NCBI GenBank assembly: GCA_010015675.1
Contig: ML977016.1
Span: 13,809 to 77,808 of the forward strand
Source of the DNA: Byssothecium circinans
Taxonomy: Eukaryota > Ascomycota > Dothideomycetes > Pleosporales > Massarinaceae
Reading direction: 5' to 3'
Length of the DNA stretch: 64,000 bases
Below the pieces are notes generated by a model that had not been told where the DNA came from, did not search any database, and saw only the letters and a list, made by a program, of their open reading frames with translations. The position numbers and the translations under genes are program-made. Each line of letters opens with the position of its first letter. Within the stretch, counting starts at the first letter, position 1. Below are positions 1 through 17,919 of this stretch, piece by piece.

Positions 1-1110
1 GCGGTTCGGTGGTGTGGGCGGTTCGGTGGTGCTTTACGTTACGTGTTAAAGTACTTTAACTATATAAGACTAAGCTTATTAGTTATCTATATATTCTCTA
101 AGACTAAAAGCTTCTAATTACGTAGTATATTAGCTTCCTAGTACTATAAAAAAATATACATGTATCCTTTATATATAATAAATAGTAGGGTAAATATACT
201 ATTTAAATATATACTATTAATCTCTATTACCTACTTTTTATTACCTAGCTAAACTATTATAGGCCTTACTTACTTCTCTAAGCTAGTAACTACTTTTATA
301 GAGCTAATAATACCTATCTAAAAGCTAGTCTTATTAAAGTTATATATATTATTATTATATATATTATACTTTACTTTAGTATCTTATATAAGCTTAAACT
401 ATACGCTAACTACCTTAGAATCCTTTTATAGAACTCTCTAATAGTCTTTTAAATAGTTCTAGGCTATTTATAATACTTCTAAATAGTTTATAAACTATTC
501 TATTTAGTTATAGCTAACCTTCTCTTTACCCTACTTACCTAGTAGTTTATTCGCTATATCTAATACTTTACCTAAGGTAGGTGTAAATTCTTATATATTA
601 AGGTTAAAGATATATTAAATAATTATCTCCTTTTTAGTTAAGGATAGTTTTAAATAGTTTAGAACTATTTATAGTTAAAAAGTAATTCTATTAATATAGT
701 TAGAGAGGCTCTAATAATAAATATTAAAAGCCTTAGTAGCATATTAGAGGCTTTAAAATTAGCCTAAATAGTAAGCTTAAAGGGTAAGGTTAATTCTACC
801 TTCTTATTAAATAAGTATTATATTTAGTAGTTAAGGTATTTTATAATAAGTGTAATATTAGTGTTACTAAGGAAAAGTAGCTATCTTAGTGGGGTGGCTG
901 TCTTAGTAGTGCTTTATATTATTAGTACTTTATAGGTTAATAACTATTTTATTATATAAGCTATAGCTATAAAAATTTAATAGCTAATAGAATATATATA
1001 TATCTATTTAGGTTTAAAATTTTAAAAGAAAATATTTAGATTTAGCTTTGTTATTAAGATTTTACCTATGCCAAGCAAAAGTGGCCGCTTCGATGGTGCT
1101 TTACGTTATA
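1..1110. repeat. AT-rich, RIP-like degenerate repeat block
   Basis: About 1 kb of extremely TA-rich DNA, dominated by TA dinucleotides and poor in CA and CG, with no open frame of useful length. This composition is what repeat-induced point mutation leaves in old transposons of filamentous ascomycetes. A GC-richer motif with the core ggtgctttacgtta lies at 28-41 and again at 1095-1108, so it brackets the block. A weaker, mutated copy (agtgctttatatta) lies near 908-921. The flanking copies could be the ends of one element or units of a subtelomeric-type repeat. The element class cannot be read from the sequence. Confidence 0.7.
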
Positions 1111-1843
1111 TAGGTTTCTTAAGCTTAGAGGAACGTGGTTCTAGAGGAGGTTAAGAGCGCATAACGTAGGCGATAATGTAGCTGTGCATTAGTCATTTAT
1201 TTACAAAGCTATCTATAGGATTACGAGCGAGTCTACTAATATAGAGCCCAGACTGTAGGAATTCTAAAATGCGGCCAGGCTTTTGCCTAAAGCTATCCGC
1301 AGGGCAAATATTCGTACACACAAACTGTCTCAGTCAAATGTAGTGTATTATTAAAGTCTATAACTACCAGTGTGAACGTAGTAGTGTTTATGTTTAGCTA
1401 TAGGTTCCGCTACTTGGCCACGATCAGGCGGATATGCATCACATGTCTCTTTGTCTTAATGGGAAAATGCTTGTCAGGGAGTTCCTTACTGAATATCTAA
1501 TCATTGTTAGCAATTGTCAATATCATCACGCTCATGGTGAGAAACCTACAGCAAGCTGTTTGGTGAACCGAGGTTTTGGCTCGTCTCCAATCTTCGCCGC
1601 CTTGATGTGGAGTGCTGCGCCATTGCTCGTCGCAATCTTCACCCCAATTTTCCCTGGCTTATCTTTGCAGGCTTCTAATGATGCTACTCTCTGTAAGCAT
1701 ACGAATAAATCACTTTGGAGGTGGAACTTCGTAACGTGCATTCAATCGCAGTGAGTGTGGTTTCGACGCTGGGGGCCTTCAAGTCGAGTCCGTCTTGAAG
1801 CCTTTGCCTACACAGTTGCTGGCCAAGACCTCAACTTTGGGAA
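1111..1843. other. No gene recognised
   Basis: Base composition returns to normal after the AT-rich block. Open frames of 60-110 codons occur on both strands, but none has an intron-exon pattern or a motif I can recognise. The stretch is the downstream side of the broken gene that ends at 1844. Confidence 0.5.
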
Positions 1844-2950
1844 CTATAGATACGTACCCAAAACCTTAGCCTTTAATTCGAGCGCAGGCTGTAAGAAAAG
1901 AGCAACCGCGCCGGAAGTTGATCCATCCACCGTCACACCATGGAAGTCAATTGTAGGCTTCCAACCCGAAGACTCGTTATTCTTGGGACTCAGGAGATCC
2001 ATCACGACAATTGCGTCATGGCTCAGTTCGCTTGTCGCTCCGGTAGTGATATTCGCAGTCAGTGACATTGTGAAAATTTGGGCTCCAACGGCGACAGTCA
2101 GGAAAGGCCCAAGATCAAATATCTTGGGAATCTTGCCATCTTCGAGCGGAATGGAGAGAATATTGAAGGTCTTGGCGAAGACATCCTTGATAGAACCGCT
2201 TCCTTCGAGCCTGAATTTAGCGATGGCCGAAACTCCCCTAGGCGAGAATTGCATTGAAGCGCCTTTAGGAACATGATATCTCTGCTTGATGACGAACTGC
2301 ATGTTGAACTCGCCGACAGTATTCCAGTCGTCACATGACACTTTGCCTTCGAGATTGTCTTTTTTGAGGGGGATCGAGCCAGCAAACTTATGGTTGAAGT
2401 TGATGGACGAACTCTTAATGATGTCTCGCTTGTTGCGCCTGGTGGGCCGCGCCTTGGTGATGGACCCAAACTCAAGGTCGTAACTATGCGCGGTAGCCGT
2501 CCAGTCCTGCCGTGAGATCGTAAAATCTGCTCTGGGTGCTTCTTCGTCATACGCCAGCCTAGTCACTGTGAAGGGTATGCGGTCGGTGTTGTTACCGCAG
2601 TCACCCGGACCAGCTACCATGACGAAGCTATTGTTGGCTGCTCCATTGACCCAGTCCCACATCTTTTGGGCTACGTAAAAGTGGCATTATCCTTAAATGT
2701 CATGGCGACGCTGGTATAGCGACGTTCGACACCAGTGATCATGTCGCCAAATTTCTCCATCGCGAAGATGTTTCCGTGATCACCGGGTGTGTAGATGCGG
2801 AAGGTTGCGAGAGCGTTTGTGGAGCCTAGATGTGTCAATATAGTTGCCTGAGCATAGTTAATGGAGACTTTCCTGGGTCTCCCTAGGTAAATGTCTCCTC
2901 GTTCAAGTGATCCAGTCTTGATCGCTCTTGACGCCGACGAATGCGACCAC
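1844..2950 (-). pseudogene. Frameshifted remnant of a secreted DUF7029/DUF7223-like protein
   Basis: On the minus strand a 272-codon frame starts MWDWVNGAANNSFVMVAG and ends at 1844. Directly upstream, another frame reads KVSINYAQATILTHLGS...GVERRYTSVAMTFKDNATFT and then meets TAG at 2671-2673. Inserting one base there would give ATFTYAQKMWDWVNG, which continues smoothly, so a one-base deletion has split the gene. The Trp/Cys-containing MWDWVNG...GDCG segment and the beta-rich body resemble fungal extracellular proteins carrying DUF7029 and DUF7223; this family call is from memory of the pattern. The N-terminus cannot be placed securely: another frame at 2883-3050 may hold it, implying a second frameshift. 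The remnant lies next to the RIP-like block. A sequencing error at 2671 is the alternative. Confidence 0.6.
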
Positions 2951-3620
2951 CACGAAGGCGGAGAGGGACTAGGGTCGTGCCATGCTCGTTTGCGGTCGAG
3001 GAAACTGGCAGGGCCAATTTAAGAAAAGAACGACTGGACATGGCATGCAAACTGAACGGGTTGGTTGACAGTAATCCACACGGCTCAGTCAGAAGACTGC
3101 GTATCACAAGTGAACAGAATCACAGAAGAAAGCGAAGATTTGCGACGAGAACGATCTAGATATCCAAGCCAGTAGATAGTCTAGAGCCTTATTCTGTTGC
3201 ACGAGGAATGATGCAGGATACGAGCAAGGAGGTAATTGTCTCACAACTGGGGGTTTCAATATGCGCTCAAGTTATAGGTAACAAAAAGAACGTGAAGTGA
3301 CATTCGCTAGCTTATATTCAGTTTAATGAAACGTAAGATGCGGTATTATGTCTGTGCCCGTCTATTTCTTACTAACTCGTTCTATCGAATACTGTGTTGT
3401 CATGGGTCGAATTCCAACAAGTCTTTTGCGCAAACATTGTTGTGGAATGCTGGCCTGCTCCTTCATCCATCCTCATTTGTCAATGAAAAATTACGGGCTA
3501 GAATCGGGCAGTGCTCTTTACAATACCAGAACAATGTACGTAACGACGTACCCCAAATATCTTTCCGTTCCTCATCCAGCCTACCAGTATTTTGTCTTAT
3601 GCAAAGACTTCCATGTGAAA
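2951..3620. other. No gene recognised
   Basis: Apart from a possible N-terminal piece of the broken gene to the left (minus strand, 2883-3107), only short overlapping frames are present. The right side forms the downstream region of the pyroglutamyl peptidase gene, whose stop codon is at 3621. Confidence 0.4.
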
Positions 3621-4429
3621 CTATGACCTCGAAGCGCTTCTTACTTCCCAATCTTCAACCAAAGCCTCGATTGCCTTTGTTGTAACGTTAACACCAGTGT
3701 CGATCTCCTCCGTTGCCTGCAACCCCGGCACATGAAGAAATACCACGTCTCTTCTGCCGTTTCTTCCCTTACCCATCTCTAACAAGCTGACATAGAACAT
3801 GAACCCACACATATAGGTCCCGACATCGTCGCTTAGCCTAACATCCACTATCCTCCTTTCCTGCTTCCCTTTCGCCTTACCCTTCTCTTTCGAAGCTTCA
3901 GCTGCTTTGATAGGTAAAGAAACTTGAACGCAAGCATCCTGCCATGCATAAACCACTGTTTCGAGATTGAATGAAGTTGCGAGCGTATCAGGCGCTTTAC
4001 CAAATGCTTTCTTGTTTTCACCGCGGGTGAAGACTTTACGATCGACGTCCGGGATGTCATGATAGCCCTCCTTCGAGGCGCTCTTCTCCACGGCGAAATA
4101 ACCTCTATCGACCGCTAGACCCAAGTGCACAATGAGGTCCGGGCTGTGCTTTTCGATTAAGGCGGTAACTTGCGCGTGGATCTTGTGGTAGGCAGCTGGT
4201 ATGTAGTTTTCGGGAATGACGAGCTTGATGGGCGTGCCATTAGATGAAGTGAGTGCTGTCGGCAAATTGCGGGTAATCTCCCAAGATGGGTTTTTTGCGA
4301 TGTCGAGGAAGGGCTAGGTGAATAGTGTTAGCGCGGTACTATAAATGGACGAGAATACCAAGGTAGCGAGCGTACACCGAAGCCCATTACAAGGACCTTG
4401 ATCTCAGATGGAGAGACCGATTCGACCAT
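3621..4429 (-). CDS. Pyroglutamyl peptidase type I (peptidase C15)
   Basis: Two exons, 4376-4429 and 3621-4313, separated by a 62-bp intron (donor GTACGC, acceptor ACCTAG), give 248 residues. The splice joins VLVMGFG to PFLDIAKNPSWEITRNLP, the N-terminal strand and Asn-Pro-Ser motif of C15 peptidases. The family removes N-terminal pyroglutamate from peptides with a Glu-Cys-His triad, normally in the cytosol. Visible candidates are the Glu region in HLGLAVDRGYFAVE, the nucleophile in VGTYMCGFMFYVSL, and the His in VFLHVPG. Length is slightly above the bacterial enzymes because of a Lys-rich insert (KEKGKAKGKQ) before the nucleophile strand. No signal peptide is seen. The start at 4429 is the only ATG in frame before the glycine-rich first strand. 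Confidence 0.85.
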
Positions 4430-5448
4430 GCTGTGCAATAATCTTATTTGTGTCTGTATTCTGTTCTTATAGTTTGTGGGGAAAGGTACACAGCATCCGG
4501 TGGCTCAGAGGATCTTACCTGGGCAGCTCTGACTCATCATGCAAGCGTCAGCCTCACACCCCGCCACCTACGGGAAGGTATCATTTCAAACGGTCACCAG
4601 AAGTAATCATAGGAAGCTGACTTGAGGGAACGTGTACAGGAGAAATTATGAATACTCACGTTCTTTATTCATTAGCAAGTGATTTTCTTATCTCTTTGTA
4701 GAAAAATTGAACGGTGTTTGATGATTCATTTACAGCATGTTACACGTGGACTGCGAGAGATCATGGACGTTGGGCACATAATGCACGAGAGCCTGTAAGA
4801 TACTAATAGATATATTATATTCATCCATGGTCGAGAGAGCTCTCAACAATGCCCAGTCATTCACTCATACTAAATGTATAATCACGCGACCATCAATTCA
4901 CCTAGGATCTCAAGTGCCAGTACTTGCACGGCATAGATACCACTCCCACGCTTTGAGCTGCTTCAGTATTTTTCCAAACTTTATTTACCTTCTGGATGAA
5001 CTTTACATGATTCTGTGGGCCCTGTAATAAGGAATGAAAGTCTCTTTCTTACAGTAGCCCAAGAAGTCTAGGCAAGTCCGAGGATTGGGTATGGATTTAT
5101 CAACCCTCCCTGTAAGTTGACGTCAATATTGGACTTGTTTTCTTCCGCCTTGGTGACAGCTTGGGTGACGTTGACTCGGTTCTTCCCCACCCTCGGTAGA
5201 ACTGTTTCAGCCTATCTAAATCGCGCCCCACATTTTAAAACATGTTCACCGGCCAATAATGTTCGACCTATCCAATTGCAGGGTTCGGTCGTAAATTGAC
5301 TTTAAAGTGCCGGAGTTATGCAGCACTCTATAGCACTTGGTCGCGATAACTACAGGGGTTCCACTGCCAGTTTACGTCTATATAGTCGCGGTGCGATTCC
5401 AACGCTGTGAAGTAATTTCTAACTCCCTCAGAATTGTAACCATCCAAG
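4430..5448. other. Intergenic, no gene seen
   Basis: This kilobase holds only short frames of up to about 70 codons without consistent splice signals or motifs. It is moderately AT-rich and separates the minus-strand peptidase gene from the plus-strand small secreted protein, so it should contain both promoters. Confidence 0.5.
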
Positions 5449-6061
5449 ATGCATCTTTTACTTTTCGTTGCCGTTATTCTAGCGCCCATTGCTGGACTTG
5501 CAGCTCCAGCCAGTGGTGTTCCTTCACTCAGACGAGGAGAGAACTTGTGCAATCAGTATAAGGCTCCGCCAAAGCTCTGCACGCCGGATCCGACCGTGGG
5601 TGTGGAAGAAACGGCGAAAAGGGCGTATCAGTTCTATAAGGCGTTTGTCATTGATGGAGATGCGAGGACGATGTTTTCACTCATAGACAGTGCCTACATT
5701 GTGAGTTACATTTTCGAGATCGCAGTATTATTGCGGTATTACTAGAGCTAACCAGCTGTACGATAGCAACATCACCCTGGCTATGCGAATGGACCACAAG
5801 CTATCTGGACTTTGTTCTGCAACGGCAAACCGGCGGGGAGTGCTTCCAACTCCGCCTGGTGTTTCGATGCTGCTACGAACATGAGTTACGCGAGATATTC
5901 GACGACGGATCGGTGGCGTTGGGTCGATGGATGTGTTCATGAACATGTAAGTTTTTCATATCGTGGATGTGGTCTCTCTGCTTACACCTGTGCAGTGGGA
6001 TTCGGGAGAGAAGATACCAACAGACAAATGCTACAAGCTGAACACAACGCTCATTTCGTAG
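5449..6061 (+). CDS. Small secreted SnoaL/NTF2-like protein
   Basis: Three exons (5449-5700, 5767-5946, 5996-6061) with 66-bp and 49-bp introns, all in phase 0, encode 165 residues. The first about 19 residues (MHLLLFVAVILAPIAGLAAP) form a signal peptide. The mature part contains AYQFYKAFVIDGDARTMF followed, across the first splice, by YIQHHPGYANGPQAIWTLFC. That is the characteristic helix plus HHP strand of SnoaL-like NTF2-fold proteins that occur as small secreted proteins in fungi. Cysteines in LFCNG, AWCFD, DGCVHE and DKCYKL could form disulfides. No enzymatic role can be inferred, because the fold is used by cyclases, isomerases and non-catalytic proteins alike. The C-terminus after the second splice is short, ending NTTLIS. 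Confidence 0.8.
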
Positions 6062-8401
6062 CCGAGCCACGGATCTCCTTGGAGCGCAGGAGTTTGAGGG
6101 AAGCCAAAGCGCAAAATATGACGCGTGAGAACTGTTTGGCAATGACAAGGTGATCAAAACCCATTCCATCAATTTCGAGGACGTGGCAATGTATATACAG
6201 GAGCGCAGGGAATCGAGGTGGAACGATCATCTTACGGATACGCTCTCATACACTGGTCTCCCGTCTTACTCTTCATAGTTTTTGCTGTTTTTGAAGCCGT
6301 ACGGCCTTAGTCTTCCCCAATACATGGCCCACCTTTGATCACATTGCCTGAGATCGAACATATGCAGTGTACCAGTGTGAGAACAAGCTTTCGGCATATG
6401 ACTATACTAAACTATTTCTGGCTTAACGCTTGGCTCCACTTCTTAAACATGATTGGCAAGTAGAAAAGGCTTGATCATGGATGTGTAGCTCGCTTTCGGC
6501 CCGGATAACACACTGGGTGAAACACGCATTTGTATTCTAGAGAACATTGACATGGAAACCATGACTAGGTTGGAAAGGAGCATGATATTGGTGGAAGTGT
6601 GGCGAGTTACAACAAGAGCCTGGCGGCTGGTAGGAATATGCTTTGGTGAAATGGCCGATTGGCGAGTTACCTTGTACTCGGCATATGGTACTATGGCGTG
6701 TCTATCACCATGTTTCAGTATTTTCATTCCAGTACTCGTCATACCTCTCAAAGTGGCAATTTCTTGGGAAAGAACTCCAAAGTATTTTTTGTGCAGGCGC
6801 TCTGAAATCTTAACGTCACTTAGTGCTTCGCTTGCGTTGCTTCTTGAGGCTAGCTCTGGCGAGAGTTTTCTTAGAATAGCATTCCAGACTGCGCAATTAA
6901 GACATAGCTTGGAAGACTTCTATCACGGGCATTGTGTCTTCCAAACAGACATGACCCGCTTTGAATCCCTCTTGCTCAACCAGCTGAGACAAAAATATGC
7001 GAATGAAAACGTGTACCGCCGCTTCAGATAAACAGCATTGGAGGGATACTAGTTCGCGCTTACAACGCCGAAGTTACTAGGCTTCGAAACAGGTCGATAT
7101 TTTCACCAATGAGAATTCCTCCCCAGTAACCCGATGAAGTCGTATAGCACGGCTCCGCATGAACTCCACCCTAAAACACGTGAAGTTTTATATACAGCTT
7201 ACCCATAAAAGATGATCGATAAGCTTATCTACCGCAACAACAACCCTAATTATCCCGACTGTAAGCTCAGGATCCAAACGAAGCCCGCTGAAAAAGGTAA
7301 GCTGACTATATTGACGATCATATCCCCACAGCCTATCACATTTTGCCATGGAACACCTATGAAGTGGGCGTACACGTAACAAGCGAACCTTGACTGTGAA
7401 GACTGAGTCTCACACGGTGGAACTTTCGGAATCGCTGACCATACCATGGTAGTATAATGGACTGGAGTACAGAGTGAAAACGAAAGATAGCGATACAGCC
7501 GCCGCAAGATCTAATAATTTTAAGGATCGCTCATCGAGATACCAAATAAGGAGAAGGTTGAGAAGAAAAGGACCACTAGAAAGACTCGGTAAGTCGTGCG
7601 GCTGGTCGAGGATGATTGAGAAATGGAATATGGTATGCGGGAAGCGAGAGATAGAATTTTATACAAAGGGTGGAAATGGTTAGTAAAGTCTTCTTCACCA
7701 GACCATTCACTCCAAGTCCTCTTCCATCACTTCTGTAACTCTTCTCAGTTCCAAACCCTAGACCAGACCCCAAACAGTGCCCATTCTTCACCGGTCTGGT
7801 GTGCATCAGCCCTAGGACACAGCTGCGCCCGTTTCAGCCTCCCTCCAGTCCGCCACACCAAACCGGGCGATCTCACCTATCACCCTAGCTTTTGCTTCGC
7901 AAAGCCATCCGCAGAGCCGCATTTTTTACGACATCTTATGTCATATCGAAACGGCGCGTTTGCCTAGTCGTAAAAGGAGGGTTGGGGCTTTCCTGCAAGG
8001 CACTCGCGATCGTCTCGCACGATATCTGAACAACCCTGATGCCTGAAAATAGTCATGTGTTGGTATTCATCACGAGCATTCTGGCCGCCAAGAACTATTT
8101 GGATAACATACAAATCATGCGCCAGCCAGCTTTACGCCTATTTTTCCCTTTCGTATGATTTCTTCTTCGTCATCTACTTTCGATCTTCTAAAGAGGTCGT
8201 TGGAGTTGTTACCGATCAACGATCGTAATTGGCGCCATGAATGGCAGTTGGCGCCCCCAAAGCTGACAACGCACGGTCTATACGCCCTGAGTCCTAACAG
8301 TGGCTTTGATCCGGAGAGGACTATCTAAGCCCCAACTTCAAAACTAATATAAGTCTGTAAAGAACTACGCATATGTTAGTCTGAACATCGCAACATTAAT
8401 T
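6062..8401. other. Long intergenic stretch with one coding-like minus-strand segment
   Basis: No complete gene is recognised in 2.3 kb. On the minus strand, roughly 6910 down to 6690, one frame stays open through NCAVWNAILRKLSPELASRS and GVLSQEIATLRGMTSTGMKI, ending PYAEYK before a possible GT donor. It has protein-like composition, but neither a start, a family nor a clean exon set can be given. Other frames around 7190-7970 look random. A relic or an unrecognised small gene is possible near 6.4-7.0 kb. Confidence 0.4.
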
Positions 8402-9774
8402 ATGCATTTCTTAAATCTTACAATATCTCTAACGATCCTCGCGAATCTTACGTTCGCACTCGCAGCAGGAGGCGGGGGCGGCGGTGGAGGTGGTAGCAGT
8501 GGGGGCGGTAGCAGCAGCAGTGGGGGAGGCGGAAGCAAAGGAGGAGGTGGTAGCAGCAGTGGTGGGGGAGGTGGAAGCAAAGGAGGAGGAGGCAGCAGCA
8601 GCAGTGGGGGAGGCGGAAGTAAATCAGGTGGTGGGGGATCGAAAGGCGGTGGAAGTAAACCAGGCGGCGGCAGCGGTGGTAGATTAAGATCTGGATCCGA
8701 CGATGCCGACTCTCTAGACCCTGAGGACCCGGGCGCACCAGGATCAGGGCCAGATCCGTACGAATACATCCCGAGAAGGGAGGGCTTTCTTCCGGATCAG
8801 GCGCAGATACAGGATGTCTTGGGCTCGATGGAAATTGGACTGAATCGAACGATAACGGCAACGACAACGGGGACAAATGCAACGAGTGTAGTTGTTGAAG
8901 TATCGAAGATTGTGGAGGCTGTTTTGGTTACGCCAACGTGTAGCCCTGAGGGCACGGGGCGTTGGAACGTGCCATCTGGAGTCTCGAAAAGTTGTTCTCC
9001 CGCGACTGTATCATGTAAGTCCCTCCACTTATCTACTCTTCCCAAGGATCTACCACAGTGTCTTATAGCACCATGCTAACCTTGCCCAAGTCACACCCAC
9101 CACCACCCTACCCGCGACCGCTTTCGCTGCCTGCACAGACTACGCTTCTATTCTTCGTTCTTGCGCATCAGCAACATCATCTTTCTACTCCCTCCCCGGT
9201 TCCCAACAAGCATCCTGCATCTGCTACACCCCCACAATCACAACGCAAAGCTGCATCCCCACAACTGGATCAACTGGATACTTCTATCCACTCGGTACCC
9301 AGCAAGTCGCCATCCCTGCACGCTCAACCGCAATCTTTGACAACGCAGCTGGTGCATGCCGTGACTTCTTTAGCATGCAAGGATACAGTAAACTGGCCGG
9401 GGCTTTGAACGGGAAAGATGGCAGGAATGGGACGAAGATCGGGGCGGGTTTTTGTGCGAATGTGAATAAAGATTTGAAGAGAGCAGTTGAGGCGACAGCG
9501 ACAGCGACAGCGACGCCGACGCTGGGGTTTATTTCGAATTCGGGGTTGCCGTATATGTTGAATCCGACACCGGTTGAGGGATGTCTCCTGATGGATACTT
9601 CGGCTTCGACGGGCAGGAACGGAGGGAGTCGAGCGACGCCTTTGGTGACGGGGGATAGCAGGCATCTTTTTGTGAGTGTATTGTCCTTGTGACATTATCC
9701 TTTTTTTTGCTGACTAGTTGAAGGGAGTAGTGTTCTTTGCGCTGATTGTTTGGCCGACTTTGCTGGCGATATAA
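8402..9774 (+). CDS. Secreted Gly/Ser-repeat, Cys-containing GPI-anchored surface protein
   Basis: Exons 8402-9014, 9091-9671 and 9718-9774 (introns 76 and 46 bp) give 416 residues. The N-terminus (MHFLNLTISLTILANLTFALA) is a signal peptide. It is followed by about 75 residues built almost only of Gly, Ser and Lys in units such as GGGGSK and GGGGSSS. After an acidic Pro-rich spacer and Thr-rich, N-glycosylation-prone segments comes a Cys domain: CTDYASILRSC, SCICYT, QSCIPTTG, GACRDFF, GAGFC. The second splice is supported because it replaces an early stop with LKGVVFFALIVWPTLLAI, a C-terminal hydrophobic tail typical of a GPI attachment signal. The product should sit in the plasma membrane or cell wall. 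The repeat tract suggests a flexible stalk. The role is unknown; adhesin-like or structural cell-wall functions are possible. Confidence 0.75.
8466..8684 (+). repeat. In-frame imperfect Gly/Ser/Lys codon repeat
   Basis: An imperfect tandem array of GGN and AGC/AGT codons, with units such as ggaggaggtggtagcagcag and gggggaggcggaagcaaa, encodes the GGGGS/GGGGSK tract of the surface protein. Unit lengths vary and keep frame. Such a tract is prone to length change between strains by replication slippage. Confidence 0.85.
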
Positions 9775-10344
9775 GGGTCTAGTCGGACTCTAATTCTAGA
9801 TGATAGTGTGACGGTGCAGAGTGTGCTCACGCGAGAAACTACTTCTGAGTCCCACCTCATTGATGTTCTGGGCCTACGGTCAGCCATCATGCATAGGTTC
9901 CATCCATCCCCTAAATAAGAATAGCTCGATCAATCTTCCACAACTCAAGGACAATTGAATGACCCACAAAGGCATCCTACTTCGCTTTTGTAGTGATCTG
10001 CCGCTCTTATGAACAATATTATGGAGATCATGCCTAAGCCAAAGAACATATTCAATAAGGTCCACAATATAAAATTTACAGGCAGGGATAGAGTTCTGAA
10101 GAAGCAATTCCGTTCATCTATCCATTCCCAATTCCACCTCATAACTCCCCGTCTAAACATAAAACAATAAGTACATATGAACACCAGCTCAGCCACCTCT
10201 AGTACACAATTCCATCCATGCTTGTCCAAGATATCCTGTCCTTAAGGTACGTGGTGCTAGTCATGATGATAACGAGTAGCACTACTCTGTTGCTTCGTAG
10301 TCGGTCGAGGCTTGAGAAAGGCATACATCCAATAGTGCAAGGTT
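9775..10344. other. Intergenic between convergent genes
   Basis: Convergent 3' ends of the plus-strand surface-protein gene and the minus-strand FIG1-like gene. Only short frames are present. No gene, RNA or repeat is recognised. Confidence 0.5.
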
Positions 10345-11359
10345 CTAAGCGGGACCTGGTGGGGGCGGAGGCGGCGGAGGCGGCGGAGGCGGCGGAGGGC
10401 CAGGTTTTGATCTTGGGGCGGACGGAGCGGGAGGTGGTGCACTATTCGAACCCGCCGATTTCGTCGACCCAGTCGCGTGTATCCTGCCACCTTCCCTCGG
10501 GAAGATGAACGATACTCCGGTGGCAAAAGCGGTGGAAAAAGAAAATGCGAGCCATTGTAGAACATTCAGGGTGGTTCCAGATGAAATTTCAAGTTTCGAA
10601 GTTTGCACTCGAGTAATGTAAGATAGCGCATTTGTCGTTTAGTTGATTGACGTCGCTGAAGCCAATGCAAAAGCAACCGATAGCCACACTGTCGTGAATG
10701 AAGCCTGCCTGAGAAGATTCCTGCGCTTGGCTATTTGGGCATCATACGTCGCTGCCTTTCGGAAGTGTAACTTCAGTAGAGCGATAAATAACAAGCCGAT
10801 GGCGAAAAGGATCCCAGCTCCGGCGAGGAAACAAAAGAGTATTTTCGACTGGAGTACCAACGCGACCGAAATTGTGCTTTCCAAGTCGTCGGAGGTTGTT
10901 GTGTTGCTCATAATCATGGCACCGCGTATGGATTCAAGGATTTTGTTTGTGTCTCCGCCGGAAGTTGATTGGCAAATCGTTCCTGTCGGAAGGAGGAAAC
11001 ACATTCCTGTAGAGAGGGTTAGCCTGGCTAAAGAGGTGAAAGATTGGCTCTTACCAAAATATCCTACGCGGATCTCGGGAACTTGAGAAGCAGTGTTGGG
11101 TATGGTCCGCAATCTCAAGGCAAATATGTTGGGAATTCCAGGAGAGTTCGAAACGCATCCTGTAAGCGACGGTGCTATACAAATGTTAGCGTACGCTTTA
11201 CAGGCCTCTCAATCAGTAACCTTACTATAGAAAATAAGTGATGGGATTGCAAGAAGGTAAGCTATCAGCCGATACGTTGCGTTTTCTGTAAGAAGTGTTA
11301 GTGCTGTATTAGTGGGTAGTACGATTGGAACGCCTACGCATCTGTTCTGACACCCCCAT
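10345..11359 (-). pseudogene. FIG1-family membrane protein interrupted by an in-frame TAA
   Basis: Exons 11338-11359, 11226-11285, 11055-11174 and 10345-11006 (introns 52, 51 and 48 bp) read MGVSEQMQNATYRLIAYLLA..., then TGCVSNSPGIPNIF, then VRVGYFGMC and, eight residues on, a second Cys. That is the claudin-like G-x-x-G-x-C...C motif of FIG1, a low-affinity calcium-influx and cell-fusion factor of the mating and hyphal-fusion machinery. Hydrophobic segments are YRLIAYLLAIPSLIFY, LFCFLAGAGILFAIGLLFIA and FTTVWLSVAFALASATSI. A TAA at 10639-10641 then stops the frame. The same frame continues past it with the fourth membrane helix (NVLQWLAFSFSTAFATGVSF) and a polyproline tail, ending at 10345. 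If the TAA is real, the product is 189 residues and lacks helix four. No intron that removes the TAA keeps frame. Confidence 0.75.
10356..10397. repeat. GGCGGA hexanucleotide microsatellite
   Basis: A run of ggcggaggcggaggcggcgg-type units lies in the last exon of the FIG1-like gene. On the minus strand it encodes about 15 consecutive prolines near the C-terminus. It is likely to vary in length between isolates. Confidence 0.8.

Positions 11360-17919
<6,560 letters not shown>

Noticed and set aside
10639..10641. The FIG1 TAA as part of an intron
   Set aside because: The only nearby donor/acceptor pair (GTCAAT...CTCGAG) would be 44 bp and shift the frame, so an in-frame stop is the simpler reading.
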